From Spirosoma aerolatum (GTDB taxonomy: Bacteria > Bacteroidota > Bacteroidia > Cytophagales > Spirosomataceae), in assembly GCF_002056795.1 (NCBI RefSeq), contig NZ_CP020104.1, forward strand, positions 5,155,501 through 5,219,500: a DNA stretch of 64,000 nt. The letters are read 5' to 3'. The notes under the pieces are model-generated. The model had not been told where the DNA came from. It ran no database searches and saw only the letters and a program-made list of their open reading frames with translations. A program made the translations under genes and the position numbers. This document shows, piece by piece, positions 25,689 through 33,131 of this stretch. How positions within the stretch are numbered: position 1 is the first letter of the stretch; every line of letters starts with the position of its first letter.

Positions 25689-27839
25689 ATGCTTACTTCG
25701 CATAAGATAAACCGAAGGGATTTCCTAAGAATTGGTACGCTCGCCAGTGGAGGGCTGCTGATCGGTTTTGCGACATCCGCAAATTCAACAGGCGTTCGAT
25801 CAGCCCCCGGTTCAACGGTGGCAACGCTGAATACGTTTCTGAAAATCGATACGGACAATAGCATCCATATCATTCTGTCGAAAGTCGAAATGGGGCAGGG
25901 TATCTGGACAACGTTGCCCATGCTGATTGCCGAAGAACTCGACTGCGACTGGAGCCAAATAAAGGTAACGCATAGCCCACCTGGACAGGCCGGTGATTTT
26001 CAGGAAAATCCCGTTTATAAATCAACGGGGGGTTCGGAAACAACCATTCAGGAATTTGACCGATACCGGATGGCCGGAGCAACGGCCCGCGTGATGCTGG
26101 TAACTGCGGCAGCCGAACAACTCGGTGTACAACCACAAGATTGCCGAACGGAAAATAGCTACGTTGTTGCTGGTAATCAACGTATTTCGTACGGAGCCGT
26201 AGCCACTGATGCTGCCAAACTGCCAGTCCCGAACGTTGCCCTTCGCGAACCCAAAGACTGGAAATACATCGGCAGATCACGGAAGCGGCTCGATACACCC
26301 GAAAAGATTAACGGCAAAGCAGTCTACGGTCTGGATATACACTTCCCCGGTTTGCTAACTGCCGTTGTTGCCCATCCACCTGTGTTTGGCAGAACCGTAA
26401 CGTCCTTTGATTCGACTAAGGCAAGGGCTGTAAAAGGGGTCCGCGCTGTGGTTCAGATACCAACTGGCGTTGCCGTTCTTGCCGATAACTTTTGGGCGGC
26501 TAAAGTTGGCCGTGATGCGCTGAAAATTACCTGGAATGCTGAAAAAAACGTAACGCTTGACACAACCGCGCAACTGGAAAAATATCGACGAATCGCTAAA
26601 ACAGAAGGTACAATCATTCAACGAAAAGGTGACGCAGTATCGGCACTAGCCCAATCCTCAAAAACCCTCAATGCCGAATACAGCTTTCCTTACCTCGCCC
26701 ATGCCCCTATGGAGCCACTAAACTGCACGGTGAAAATTGGGAAAGAGCAGTGTGAAGTCTGGACAGGAACCCAATCGCCCTTACTCCATCAGGTCGAAAT
26801 AGCTACTTTTCTTGGCTTAAAACCGGAACAGGTCAACTTATATACACCCCATCTGGGTGGCAGTTTTGGCCGACGGGGTTCCTTTAGTGGTGACTGGATC
26901 ATGGAAGCCGTTCACATTGCCAAAGCCAGCGGCAAAACCATCAAACTCATCTGGACGCGCGAAGACGACATCAAAGGCGGCTATTACCGACCGATGTACG
27001 TACACCATGTTCAGATTGGTATTGGACAGAACGCACTGCCAATCGCCTGGCAGCACCGGATTGTTGGGCAATCACTTTTTACGAATACCCCATTGGCTGA
27101 TGTCATTGTCCATAAGGGTATTGATTACAGTTCGGTCACGACGGGAGCCCCCTACGCCAACGCCATTCCCGACCACTCCTTCGAACTGCATACTACATCT
27201 GTTGGTGTTCCGGTGCTTCCCTGGCGGTCTGTTGGCAGTACCCATACCGTTTTTGTGATGGAAACACTCATCGACGAACTGGCTTTCCTCGCCCAAACCG
27301 ACCCGGTTGCGTATCGTCGGGCGTTCTTCACTAATTATCCGAGGCATCTTGCTGCGCTCAATCTGGCAGCCGAAAAATCAGACTGGACCAAGCCCTTGCC
27401 CAAAGGCCAATTCAGAGGGATTGCCGTTTGCGAAGCGATGGGTAGTTTCGTTGCGCAGGTTATTGAGTTGTCCATTGATAAACAGACGATCCGTGTTCAT
27501 CGGGTAGTATGCGCGATCGACTGCGGGTTAGCTGTCAATCCAGACGGGGTTCGGGCGCAGATGGAAAGCAGCATCGTGTTCGGACTGACGGCCGCTCTCT
27601 ACGGCGAGATCACGATAAAAAATGGGCAGGTTCAGCAGAGTAATTTTCACGATTATCCAATGCTTCGTATGGCTGATACCCCCGTTATTGATGTACATAT
27701 TGTGCCCAGCACAGCTAAAATGGGTGGAGCTGGCGAACCCGGCGTTGCTCCGATTGCCCCCGCTTTGGCCAATGCTCTGTTTGCCGCCACCGGTAAACGA
27801 TTCCGGCAACTACCTATTCGACTGGAGGGGCTTAAGTAG
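25689..27839 (+). CDS. Molybdopterin-binding subunit of a xanthine dehydrogenase-family oxidoreductase (IorB-like)
   Basis: A 716-residue protein like the large subunit of isoquinoline 1-oxidoreductase or aldehyde dehydrogenases. It has a twin-arginine-type signal (NRRDFLRIGTLASGGLLIGFA) and family segments KVEMGQGIWTTLPMLIAEELDCDW, RKRLDTPEKINGKAVYGLD, AHAPMEPLNCTVKI, LGGSFGRRG and the catalytic Glu loop MGGAGEPGVAPIAPALANAL. It is predicted periplasmic. Its usual partners, a [2Fe-2S] small subunit (IorA) and cytochrome c, are not nearby, so electron acceptor and substrate are unknown. Confidence 0.92.
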   Translation: MLTSHKINRRDFLRIGTLASGGLLIGFATSANSTGVRSAPGSTVATLNTFLKIDTDNSIHIILSKVEMGQGIWTTLPMLIAEELDCDWSQIKVTHSPPGQAGDFQENPVYKSTGGSETTIQEFDRYRMAGATARVMLVTAAAEQLGVQPQDCRTENSYVVAGNQRISYGAVATDAAKLPVPNVALREPKDWKYIGRSRKRLDTPEKINGKAVYGLDIHFPGLLTAVVAHPPVFGRTVTSFDSTKARAVKGVRAVVQIPTGVAVLADNFWAAKVGRDALKITWNAEKNVTLDTTAQLEKYRRIAKTEGTIIQRKGDAVSALAQSSKTLNAEYSFPYLAHAPMEPLNCTVKIGKEQCEVWTGTQSPLLHQVEIATFLGLKPEQVNLYTPHLGGSFGRRGSFSGDWIMEAVHIAKASGKTIKLIWTREDDIKGGYYRPMYVHHVQIGIGQNALPIAWQHRIVGQSLFTNTPLADVIVHKGIDYSSVTTGAPYANAIPDHSFELHTTSVGVPVLPWRSVGSTHTVFVMETLIDELAFLAQTDPVAYRRAFFTNYPRHLAALNLAAEKSDWTKPLPKGQFRGIAVCEAMGSFVAQVIELSIDKQTIRVHRVVCAIDCGLAVNPDGVRAQMESSIVFGLTAALYGEITIKNGQVQQSNFHDYPMLRMADTPVIDVHIVPSTAKMGGAGEPGVAPIAPALANALFAATGKRFRQLPIRLEGLK

Positions 27840-27978
27840 GTATAGCACTAGGGCCACTCGGCCATATCCGGTTAAAAAAGTACAAAAGTCAGTTAAAATA
27901 ATATCAACCTTGTTGATTCCTTACGACGACCGCGCTACCTTATTGGCCCCATCGTGATTGTTTAGTCGATAAGCCAAC

Positions 27979-28696
27979 ATGCTTTCCATCAAACCCATTC
28001 TACTTTTTCTCCTTACCCTAGGAACGGTTTCAAGGTTATCAGCCCAGCATACAATCTCGCTTTCCTCGCCCGATAAAGCCATACAGCTATCGGTACAGGC
28101 GAATGAATCCGGCATCGTTACCTATCGAATTTCGTATAAGAGTAAAAAGGCCATTGAGCCGTTGGGGGTTGGCTTTGTGTTGAGCAAGCCACAGGTATCG
28201 CTTACCCAGTTTACGCTCTCCGCTATCGACTCCTCCACGCACGACGATACCTGGAAACCCGTCTGGGGTGAAGTGGCTCAGATTCGCAATCACTACAAGG
28301 AGTTGGCCCTGACCTTAACCGACAAAGGCACAACGGGAATCCGGCTGTTGGTGCGGTTTCGGGTGTTCAACGATGGAGTCGGTTTTCGCTATGAATTTCC
28401 AGAGCAGACTAACCTGACGCACTTTATCGTGGCCGACGAAAAAACCCTGTTTACGCTATCGGGTGATCACAAAACCTTCTGGCAGCCGTAGCTGATTAAA
28501 ACGAGAAAGGCGTTCGGATCATCATGTACCACGAAACGTCGGGCTCCGTCACCAACTATGAGCACCGGTGAATGCGGCCTTCCAGTCCATGCAGAAGGAG
28601 GGTAGGAACACCGTCAAAACAGGTTATGTTGGTCGGATCATACCGCGTGGAGAGCAGCATTGGCCCAAGGCGGTTGTTGCGCCATTCAGTTCATAA
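27979..28696 (+). pseudogene. Decayed GH97 (SusB-like) alpha-glycosidase
   Basis: The first 170 codons (27979-28491) encode a signal peptide (SIKPILLFLLTLGTVSRLSAQ) and most of a GH97 N-terminal domain (SLSSPDKAIQLSV; LTDKGTTGIRLLVRFRVFNDGVGFRYEFP) and stop just after FWQP. The sequence then jumps: from 28502 one frame reads NEKGVRIIMYHETSGSVTNY and, after a stop and frameshift, NAAFQSMQKEGRNTVKTGY then VGRIIPRGEQHW up to 28696, recognisable as the central GH97 catalytic-domain segment. Several hundred intervening residues and the whole C-terminal part are missing. The gene is therefore an internally deleted, frameshifted remnant. Confidence 0.88.
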
Positions 28697-28772
28697 AGTA
28701 CTAAGAACCAGATAGCCTGTTCCAACGGATAAAGCTATTCTGGAGTCTAGCCAAAAAAGACGCTCGATGACC

Positions 28773-29360
28773 ATGAAAACAAGCTTCTACTTGCTCGTCC
28801 TGTTCGGTTGCCTTTGGGCTTGCTCCCGACCAACCGATGACGCGATGATTCCCCTTCTTGACGACACCAAAAATGTAACGGCTTCGCTGAACGACTCTGT
28901 CTGGTATGGTCATGGCATAGCCTCCAGAGTATCGCCCCTGGTGGACGGCGATTGCGGCAAAAATCGGTTTAACCTGTCTATCTCAAACGCATTACCTTAT
29001 CCGAAAGGGCTACGGCAGGCAGCACCATCCATCTGTGTAGGGCCTTGCGATATAACCCAATACCTTAGCTTTGAAAAAGTCCCGTTAGCTGTCGGGAAAT
29101 ATGATATAGCCAGCCTGAATACCTGTGCCTCCACGCCATTAACGGGCGTAAATTACGGGCTGATTGTTGGTGGCGACGCCATATTTTCATCCTACATCGC
29201 CAAAGAGCCTGCCAGTGGCTGGATCGAGGTAATTAAAGCCGATACCGTTGCAAACGTATTGGAAGGAAAATTCGAGGTAACATTAGTAAGTCGATCCGAT
29301 AATAGCACTGCTACTGCCCGATTCCGTAACGGTCTTTTTTCCCTTGGCCTGACCAAGTAG
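28773..29360 (+). CDS. Hypothetical lipoprotein
   Basis: A 195-residue protein with a lipoprotein signal (TSFYLLVLFGCLWACSRPTDD, lipobox LWAC). The rest is mainly beta and not recognised: TASLNDSVWYGHGIASR starts the mature domain, four cysteines follow (DGDCGKN, PSICVGPCD, NTCASTPL), and the end GKFEVTLVSRSDNSTATARFRNGLFSLGL resembles the closing strands of small Bacteroidota surface lipoproteins that have a GxFxxTL ending. An in-frame ATG two codons upstream is possible. It stands alone with a terminator downstream. Confidence 0.8.
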   Translation: MKTSFYLLVLFGCLWACSRPTDDAMIPLLDDTKNVTASLNDSVWYGHGIASRVSPLVDGDCGKNRFNLSISNALPYPKGLRQAAPSICVGPCDITQYLSFEKVPLAVGKYDIASLNTCASTPLTGVNYGLIVGGDAIFSSYIAKEPASGWIEVIKADTVANVLEGKFEVTLVSRSDNSTATARFRNGLFSLGLTK

Positions 29361-29381
29361 ACGATAAAACTTGTACAACGG

Positions 29382-29421
29382 AATACCCTGATCAGCCAGC
29401 AATGGATGATCAGGGTATTTT
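29382..29421 (+). terminator. Intrinsic terminator after the lipoprotein gene
   Basis: AATACCCTGATCA (29382-29394) and TGATCAGGGTATT pair perfectly, followed by TTTCG, 21 bases after the stop. Confidence 0.8.
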
Positions 29422-29423
29422 CG

Positions 29424-29457
29424 TTTGTAGAGACGCCAGGGATGGCGTCTCTACAAA
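29424..29457. repeat. Short GTAGAGACGCC palindromic repeat
   Basis: TTTGTAGAGACGCCA and TGGCGTCTCTACAAA are perfect 15-base arms around GGGA. The same arms recur at 36784-36879, and the GTAGAGAC start recurs at 42248 and inside a permease gene at 47533. Confidence 0.9.
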
Positions 29458-29470
29458 ATTCATACTATTT

Positions 29471-29501
29471 CTTGTATATATAATTTTCTTATATATTTTT
29501 G
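29471..29501 (+). promoter_or_regulatory. PadR promoter with overlapping dyad operator
   Basis: CTTG at 29471-29474 and TATTTTTG at 29494-29501 are spaced by 19 bases, a near-match to the Bacteroidota promoter. Between and overlapping them is a perfect dyad ATATATAA-TTTTC-TTATATAT (29476-29496), placed where a repressor would block RNA polymerase. PadR proteins commonly autoregulate through such dyads, so this is a candidate PadR operator. Confidence 0.55.
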
Positions 29502-29535
29502 TTTCAAATTAAATACTAACGATCTATTTACTCCT

Positions 29536-29889
29536 ATGGATTCAGCGAATCAGGAATTTTTACGGGGAACACTCAGGACGATTGTTCTTCGGCTGCTGGC
29601 CCAACAGGGTCGAATGTATGGCTACGAGATTACCCAGGCTGTTGAGGAACGTACCAGTGGCGAATTAACGCTTACGTTCGGTGCTTTGTATCCGGTACTC
29701 CATAAGTTGGAAAACGAAGGTTTACTGGTTACCCAAAGTCAGGAGGTGGATGGGCGGCTCCGTAAGTATTATATGCTCACCCCAACGGGCAGCGCCACAG
29801 CCGTTCGGAAAGTCGATGAGTTCGAACGATTTATCCAGCTCATGCGCCTACTCATCAACCCCTCTCCAACGGTAACCTTCGGGCAATAG
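29536..29889 (+). CDS. PadR-family transcriptional regulator
   Basis: A 117-residue PadR regulator with the winged-helix core FLRGTLRTIVLRLLAQQGRMYGYEI, TFGALYPVLHKLENEGLLVTQSQEVDGRLRKYYMLTPTG and a C-terminal dimerisation helix (VDEFERFIQLMRLLINP). It is followed after 38 bases by a small membrane protein and then by an orphan permease, the usual PadR-permease context. It belongs to a different subtype from the two 108-residue PadR proteins at 53148 and 58633. Confidence 0.94.
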   Translation: MDSANQEFLRGTLRTIVLRLLAQQGRMYGYEITQAVEERTSGELTLTFGALYPVLHKLENEGLLVTQSQEVDGRLRKYYMLTPTGSATAVRKVDEFERFIQLMRLLINPSPTVTFGQ

Positions 29890-29927
29890 TTTACCAATTC
29901 GCTTCACCTTTAGCCCTTCAGTTAGTT

Positions 29928-30425
29928 ATGAACAGACTATCTCGCGATCAACTTACCCACCTTGAACAACAGCTTCAGCAAACCAGTCCCCATCAGGCGC
30001 TACAGGCCGAGCTACTGGATCATATGGCCTCTCTGATTGAACAGCGCATGGATCAGGGGCAGATTTTTACAGACGCTTTCGATCAGGTAATACAACAGGC
30101 GAACCCACAGGCCTTGAACCAGTTGAAACAACTTTATCTACAGGAGTTTCCTTCGCCACTATCGACAGTCTCTATGAAACCAACACGTATTGGACTACGG
30201 CATCAGCGCCGTCCAGCCACCAAACCGTTTCAGTACATGCTACTCTCCAGTGTGCTTACGTTTCTGATCCTGGTGGGTTTTCTAGTTGTCGTTAGCCGCC
30301 CGCTGGCCATCCCTATGCGGGCATTCCAGACGGCCTGGGGAGCATTGGGATTAATGGGCATAGTCATCGTTCGATGGTGGCTGTCGCGTAAGGGTGCAAA
30401 ACCGAAACGTTTCCAGACTACCTGA
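29928..30425 (+). CDS. Small membrane protein, PadR-permease linked
   Basis: A 165-residue protein. The N-terminal about 75 residues are helical (LTHLEQQLQQTSPHQALQAE; DHMASLIEQRMDQGQIFTDA), resembling the cytoplasmic helical domains found beside or fused to PadR-linked permeases. Two membrane helices follow (MLLSSVLTFLILVGFLVVV and AWGALGLMGIVIVRWW). Here it is a separate protein, while the permeases elsewhere in the window have a fused N-terminal prefix. Function unknown. Confidence 0.8.
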   Translation: MNRLSRDQLTHLEQQLQQTSPHQALQAELLDHMASLIEQRMDQGQIFTDAFDQVIQQANPQALNQLKQLYLQEFPSPLSTVSMKPTRIGLRHQRRPATKPFQYMLLSSVLTFLILVGFLVVVSRPLAIPMRAFQTAWGALGLMGIVIVRWWLSRKGAKPKRFQTT

Positions 30426-30453
30426 GCCATCAAGCAGAATTAAGTTTGATAAT

Positions 30454-30544
30454 GGCGTTTTGTGTGACCCCGACGGGGTCAAAGGTTTATAGCCCCCATA
30501 ATTTCCTATAGGCATTTGACCCCAGCGGGGTCACACAAAACGCC
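30454..30544. repeat. Compound palindrome with GACCCCGACGGGGTC hairpins
   Basis: The arm at 30454-30483 (GGCGTTTTGTGTGACCCC...) pairs with 30514-30544, and each arm is itself a hairpin (GACCCC-GAC-GGGGTC; GACCCC-AGC-GGGGTC). It can form either one long stem or two short ones. It lies between the small membrane protein and the permease. Confidence 0.85.
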
Positions 30545-30606
30545 TAAATCTAAATAGTCCTTCCAATAGACACCCCTTTCTAACGCTAACCTAACACCCT
30601 TTACCG

Positions 30607-33009
30607 ATGCTTTTACACTACCTCACAGTGGCCCGGCGCCACCTGTGGCAGAATCGTCATGTCAATTTAATTAGCGTGCTGGGGCTGGGCATAGGGCTAG
30701 CCAGCGGTCTGGTTATTTTCCTGGTTGTCAACTACATGTTTAGCTTCGACCGCTACCACCCCCACCTGGATCGGAGTTACTGGATCGTCACCGACATCAA
30801 GCGGGAACGCACCATGCCCACTGATGCCGCTCCCCGACCCCTCGCTGAAGTACTCCGGCGTGATTATGCTTTCGTGGAAAATTCAACCCGGCTGGAAACC
30901 TTCTTTGGGCGTACCTTAAGCGTTCCGAACGGCAAGGGTGGTTGGGTGAAAAAGTTTGCCGAAGCCCGTAATGTTTGTTTCACGGAACCTCAATACTTCG
31001 ACCTATTTGGGGTAGAATGGGTAAGCGGGAATCGAAAAACGGCCCTGGCAGCACCCAACACAATTGTAATCAGCGAACGATACGCCCGCAAATTTTTTGA
31101 CTCACTCCCGGCAATGGGCCGAACATTACGGCTAGACAATCGAACCGATCTGACCGTAACCGGGATCGTTAAAGATCCGCCCGCCAACACCCAGCTTCGG
31201 TTCGATGCCTTCGTTTCGTATGCTACCATTCCGGTACTGGAAGGTCCAACCGCTTTAGCCGACTGGCAGGGGTTGCAGGCTATGTGTTTCGTACGGCTGC
31301 GTGAAGGAGCCGACCCTACGCTACTCCGTCAAAGTCTACCCGTTATTCGACGCAAAAATCTGCCCCCTCAGGAGGCCGCCCACTTCGACTATCATGTGTT
31401 TCCCCTGGCCGAACTCAACCACCAACGCAGCGGCATGGCTCCCCGACCAGTCCTATATGCGCTCATTGGTGTAGGGGTACTGCTGGTGATGGCAGGCTGT
31501 ATCAATTTCGTTAATCTGGCAACGGCTCGGGCTCTCAAACGGGCGCGGGAAGTTGGGGTTCGCAAAGTGATGGGCAGTACACGCTGGCAATTGATCGGGC
31601 AGTTTATGCTGGAAACCGCCCTACTCGTATGTATGGCCATAGCCGTTGCGCTGGTACTGGCCCAAGTGTGTCTGCCCTTTATCAACCAGATTCTGGCTGC
31701 CACCGTGGATAAGCTCCAGCCGGAGATGTCTGTTGCCGATCTGGTTCAGCAGCGGGCTATAGGCTGGTTTCTGGGTCTGGTCATTGGCGTCATTGTCCTG
31801 TCAGGGCTATACCCAGCGTTTGTATTAGCCCGTTTCAACCCGGCAACAGCCTTTGCCAACCAATCGACAACCCGGTTTACAGGCCGACTTACTGTCAGAC
31901 AGGCACTTATTTTAGGTCAGTTCGTGCTGATGCAGTTATTTATTCTGAGCGTACTGGTCATTACGATCCAGCTTCGGCATATGAGACAGGCCGAATGGGG
32001 CTTTCACCGCGAATCGACACTGGTTATTTTCTTACCCCAGCGGGAGGCTTCGCCCCTGCCCCTCCTGCGCGAACAATGGCTAAGCATACCCGGTGTCGAA
32101 CAGGTAACCTTCGGCAGTGATCCCCCTGCGTCGGCTTATAATAGACCCAGTCCATTCAGCTATCATACAGCTACAGAACCCGAATCATTTGAAACCTGCG
32201 TGCGGGCCATCGATGACCACTATCTGTCGGCTTTTGACTTGCGGCTGATAGCGGGTCGAAATGTCCGGCCCAACGATACAACCGGGCGCGACGTGTTGGT
32301 CAATGAAACGCTGGTGAAGCAACTAGGCATTACCTCACCAGGCACGGTAGTGGGTAAACGCATCCGGGTGAAAGATGCCGACCGGGTCATTGTCGGTGTT
32401 GTGCGCGATTTCCGTAGTGGCGATCTGCACCAGCCAGTTTTGCCCATAACGCTTGTTCATGACCTTCCACACAGCCGGGTGGCCATGCTACGCCTGAGTC
32501 CAGGCTATTCGCCCCAAACCCAGCAGGGTATACAGCAGGTTTGGGATAAAGTCTTACCCGATCAGGTCTACCATGCCGATACGTTGACGAACCTGATGGA
32601 AAACTTTACCGAGATCGAACGTCTATTGGCTGGGATGGTTCAGGCATTTGCCCTGGTTGCGATTGGTCTGAGTTGCCTCGGCCTCTACGGGCTGGTTACG
32701 TTCCTGAGCGAAGCCAAAGCCAAAGAAATTGGTGTTCGCCGGGTATTAGGAGCCCGGACGTCACAACTCCTCTGGCTGCTGGGTCGGGAGTTCGGGAAAC
32801 TACTTGGTCTGGGTTTTTTAGTGGCCGCACCGCTCGGCACCTGGCTATTAGCAAACTGGCTTCAGCAGTACGCCTATCGTATTTCGGTAAACGGGTGGCT
32901 ATTGGCAGGTACACTCATCCTGACCGTACTGATCACAGCCCTGACCATCGTTCGTCAGGCGCTAAAAGCCGTCCGAACCAACCCGGTTCTTTATTTAAAA
33001 AGCGAATAA
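30607..33009 (+). CDS. Orphan FtsX/MacB-type permease without prefix domain
   Basis: An 800-residue permease with the MacB layout: TM1 (NLISVLGLGIGLASGLVIFLVV), a large extracytoplasmic domain, an FtsX core with NFVNLATARALKRAREVGVRKVMGS, a second extracytoplasmic domain and a second FtsX core with EAKAKEIGVRRVLGARTSQLLWL. It begins directly at MLLHYLTVARRHLWQN, so it lacks the about 60-residue prefix of the other permeases. No ATPase gene is adjacent. The PadR gene upstream is the likely regulator. Transported substrate, if any, unknown. Confidence 0.9.
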   Translation: MLLHYLTVARRHLWQNRHVNLISVLGLGIGLASGLVIFLVVNYMFSFDRYHPHLDRSYWIVTDIKRERTMPTDAAPRPLAEVLRRDYAFVENSTRLETFFGRTLSVPNGKGGWVKKFAEARNVCFTEPQYFDLFGVEWVSGNRKTALAAPNTIVISERYARKFFDSLPAMGRTLRLDNRTDLTVTGIVKDPPANTQLRFDAFVSYATIPVLEGPTALADWQGLQAMCFVRLREGADPTLLRQSLPVIRRKNLPPQEAAHFDYHVFPLAELNHQRSGMAPRPVLYALIGVGVLLVMAGCINFVNLATARALKRAREVGVRKVMGSTRWQLIGQFMLETALLVCMAIAVALVLAQVCLPFINQILAATVDKLQPEMSVADLVQQRAIGWFLGLVIGVIVLSGLYPAFVLARFNPATAFANQSTTRFTGRLTVRQALILGQFVLMQLFILSVLVITIQLRHMRQAEWGFHRESTLVIFLPQREASPLPLLREQWLSIPGVEQVTFGSDPPASAYNRPSPFSYHTATEPESFETCVRAIDDHYLSAFDLRLIAGRNVRPNDTTGRDVLVNETLVKQLGITSPGTVVGKRIRVKDADRVIVGVVRDFRSGDLHQPVLPITLVHDLPHSRVAMLRLSPGYSPQTQQGIQQVWDKVLPDQVYHADTLTNLMENFTEIERLLAGMVQAFALVAIGLSCLGLYGLVTFLSEAKAKEIGVRRVLGARTSQLLWLLGREFGKLLGLGFLVAAPLGTWLLANWLQQYAYRISVNGWLLAGTLILTVLITALTIVRQALKAVRTNPVLYLKSE

Positions 33010-33039
33010 GCTAGCTTTCTGCAGCGCGGGTGGTTTCAT

Positions 33040-33099
33040 GTAACGCGGGTAGAAACCCGCGATTTTGACCAAAGTGCGCAGGTTTCTACCCGCGTTACA
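33040..33099. repeat. Inverted repeat with TGTAACGCGGGTAGAAACC arms
   Basis: TGTAACGCGGGTAGAAACC (33040-33058) pairs perfectly with GGTTTCTACCCGCGTTACA (33081-33099). It lies between the permease and acylase genes. Confidence 0.9.
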
Positions 33100-33131
33100 A
33101 TTTCTAACTTCCTTACCATTTGTATCAGCGT

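Noticed and set aside
27979..28491. Stand-alone short GH97-domain protein
   Set aside because: Downstream sequence to 28696 still encodes recognisable GH97 fragments in shifted frames, so this is a pseudogene and not a deliberate short protein.
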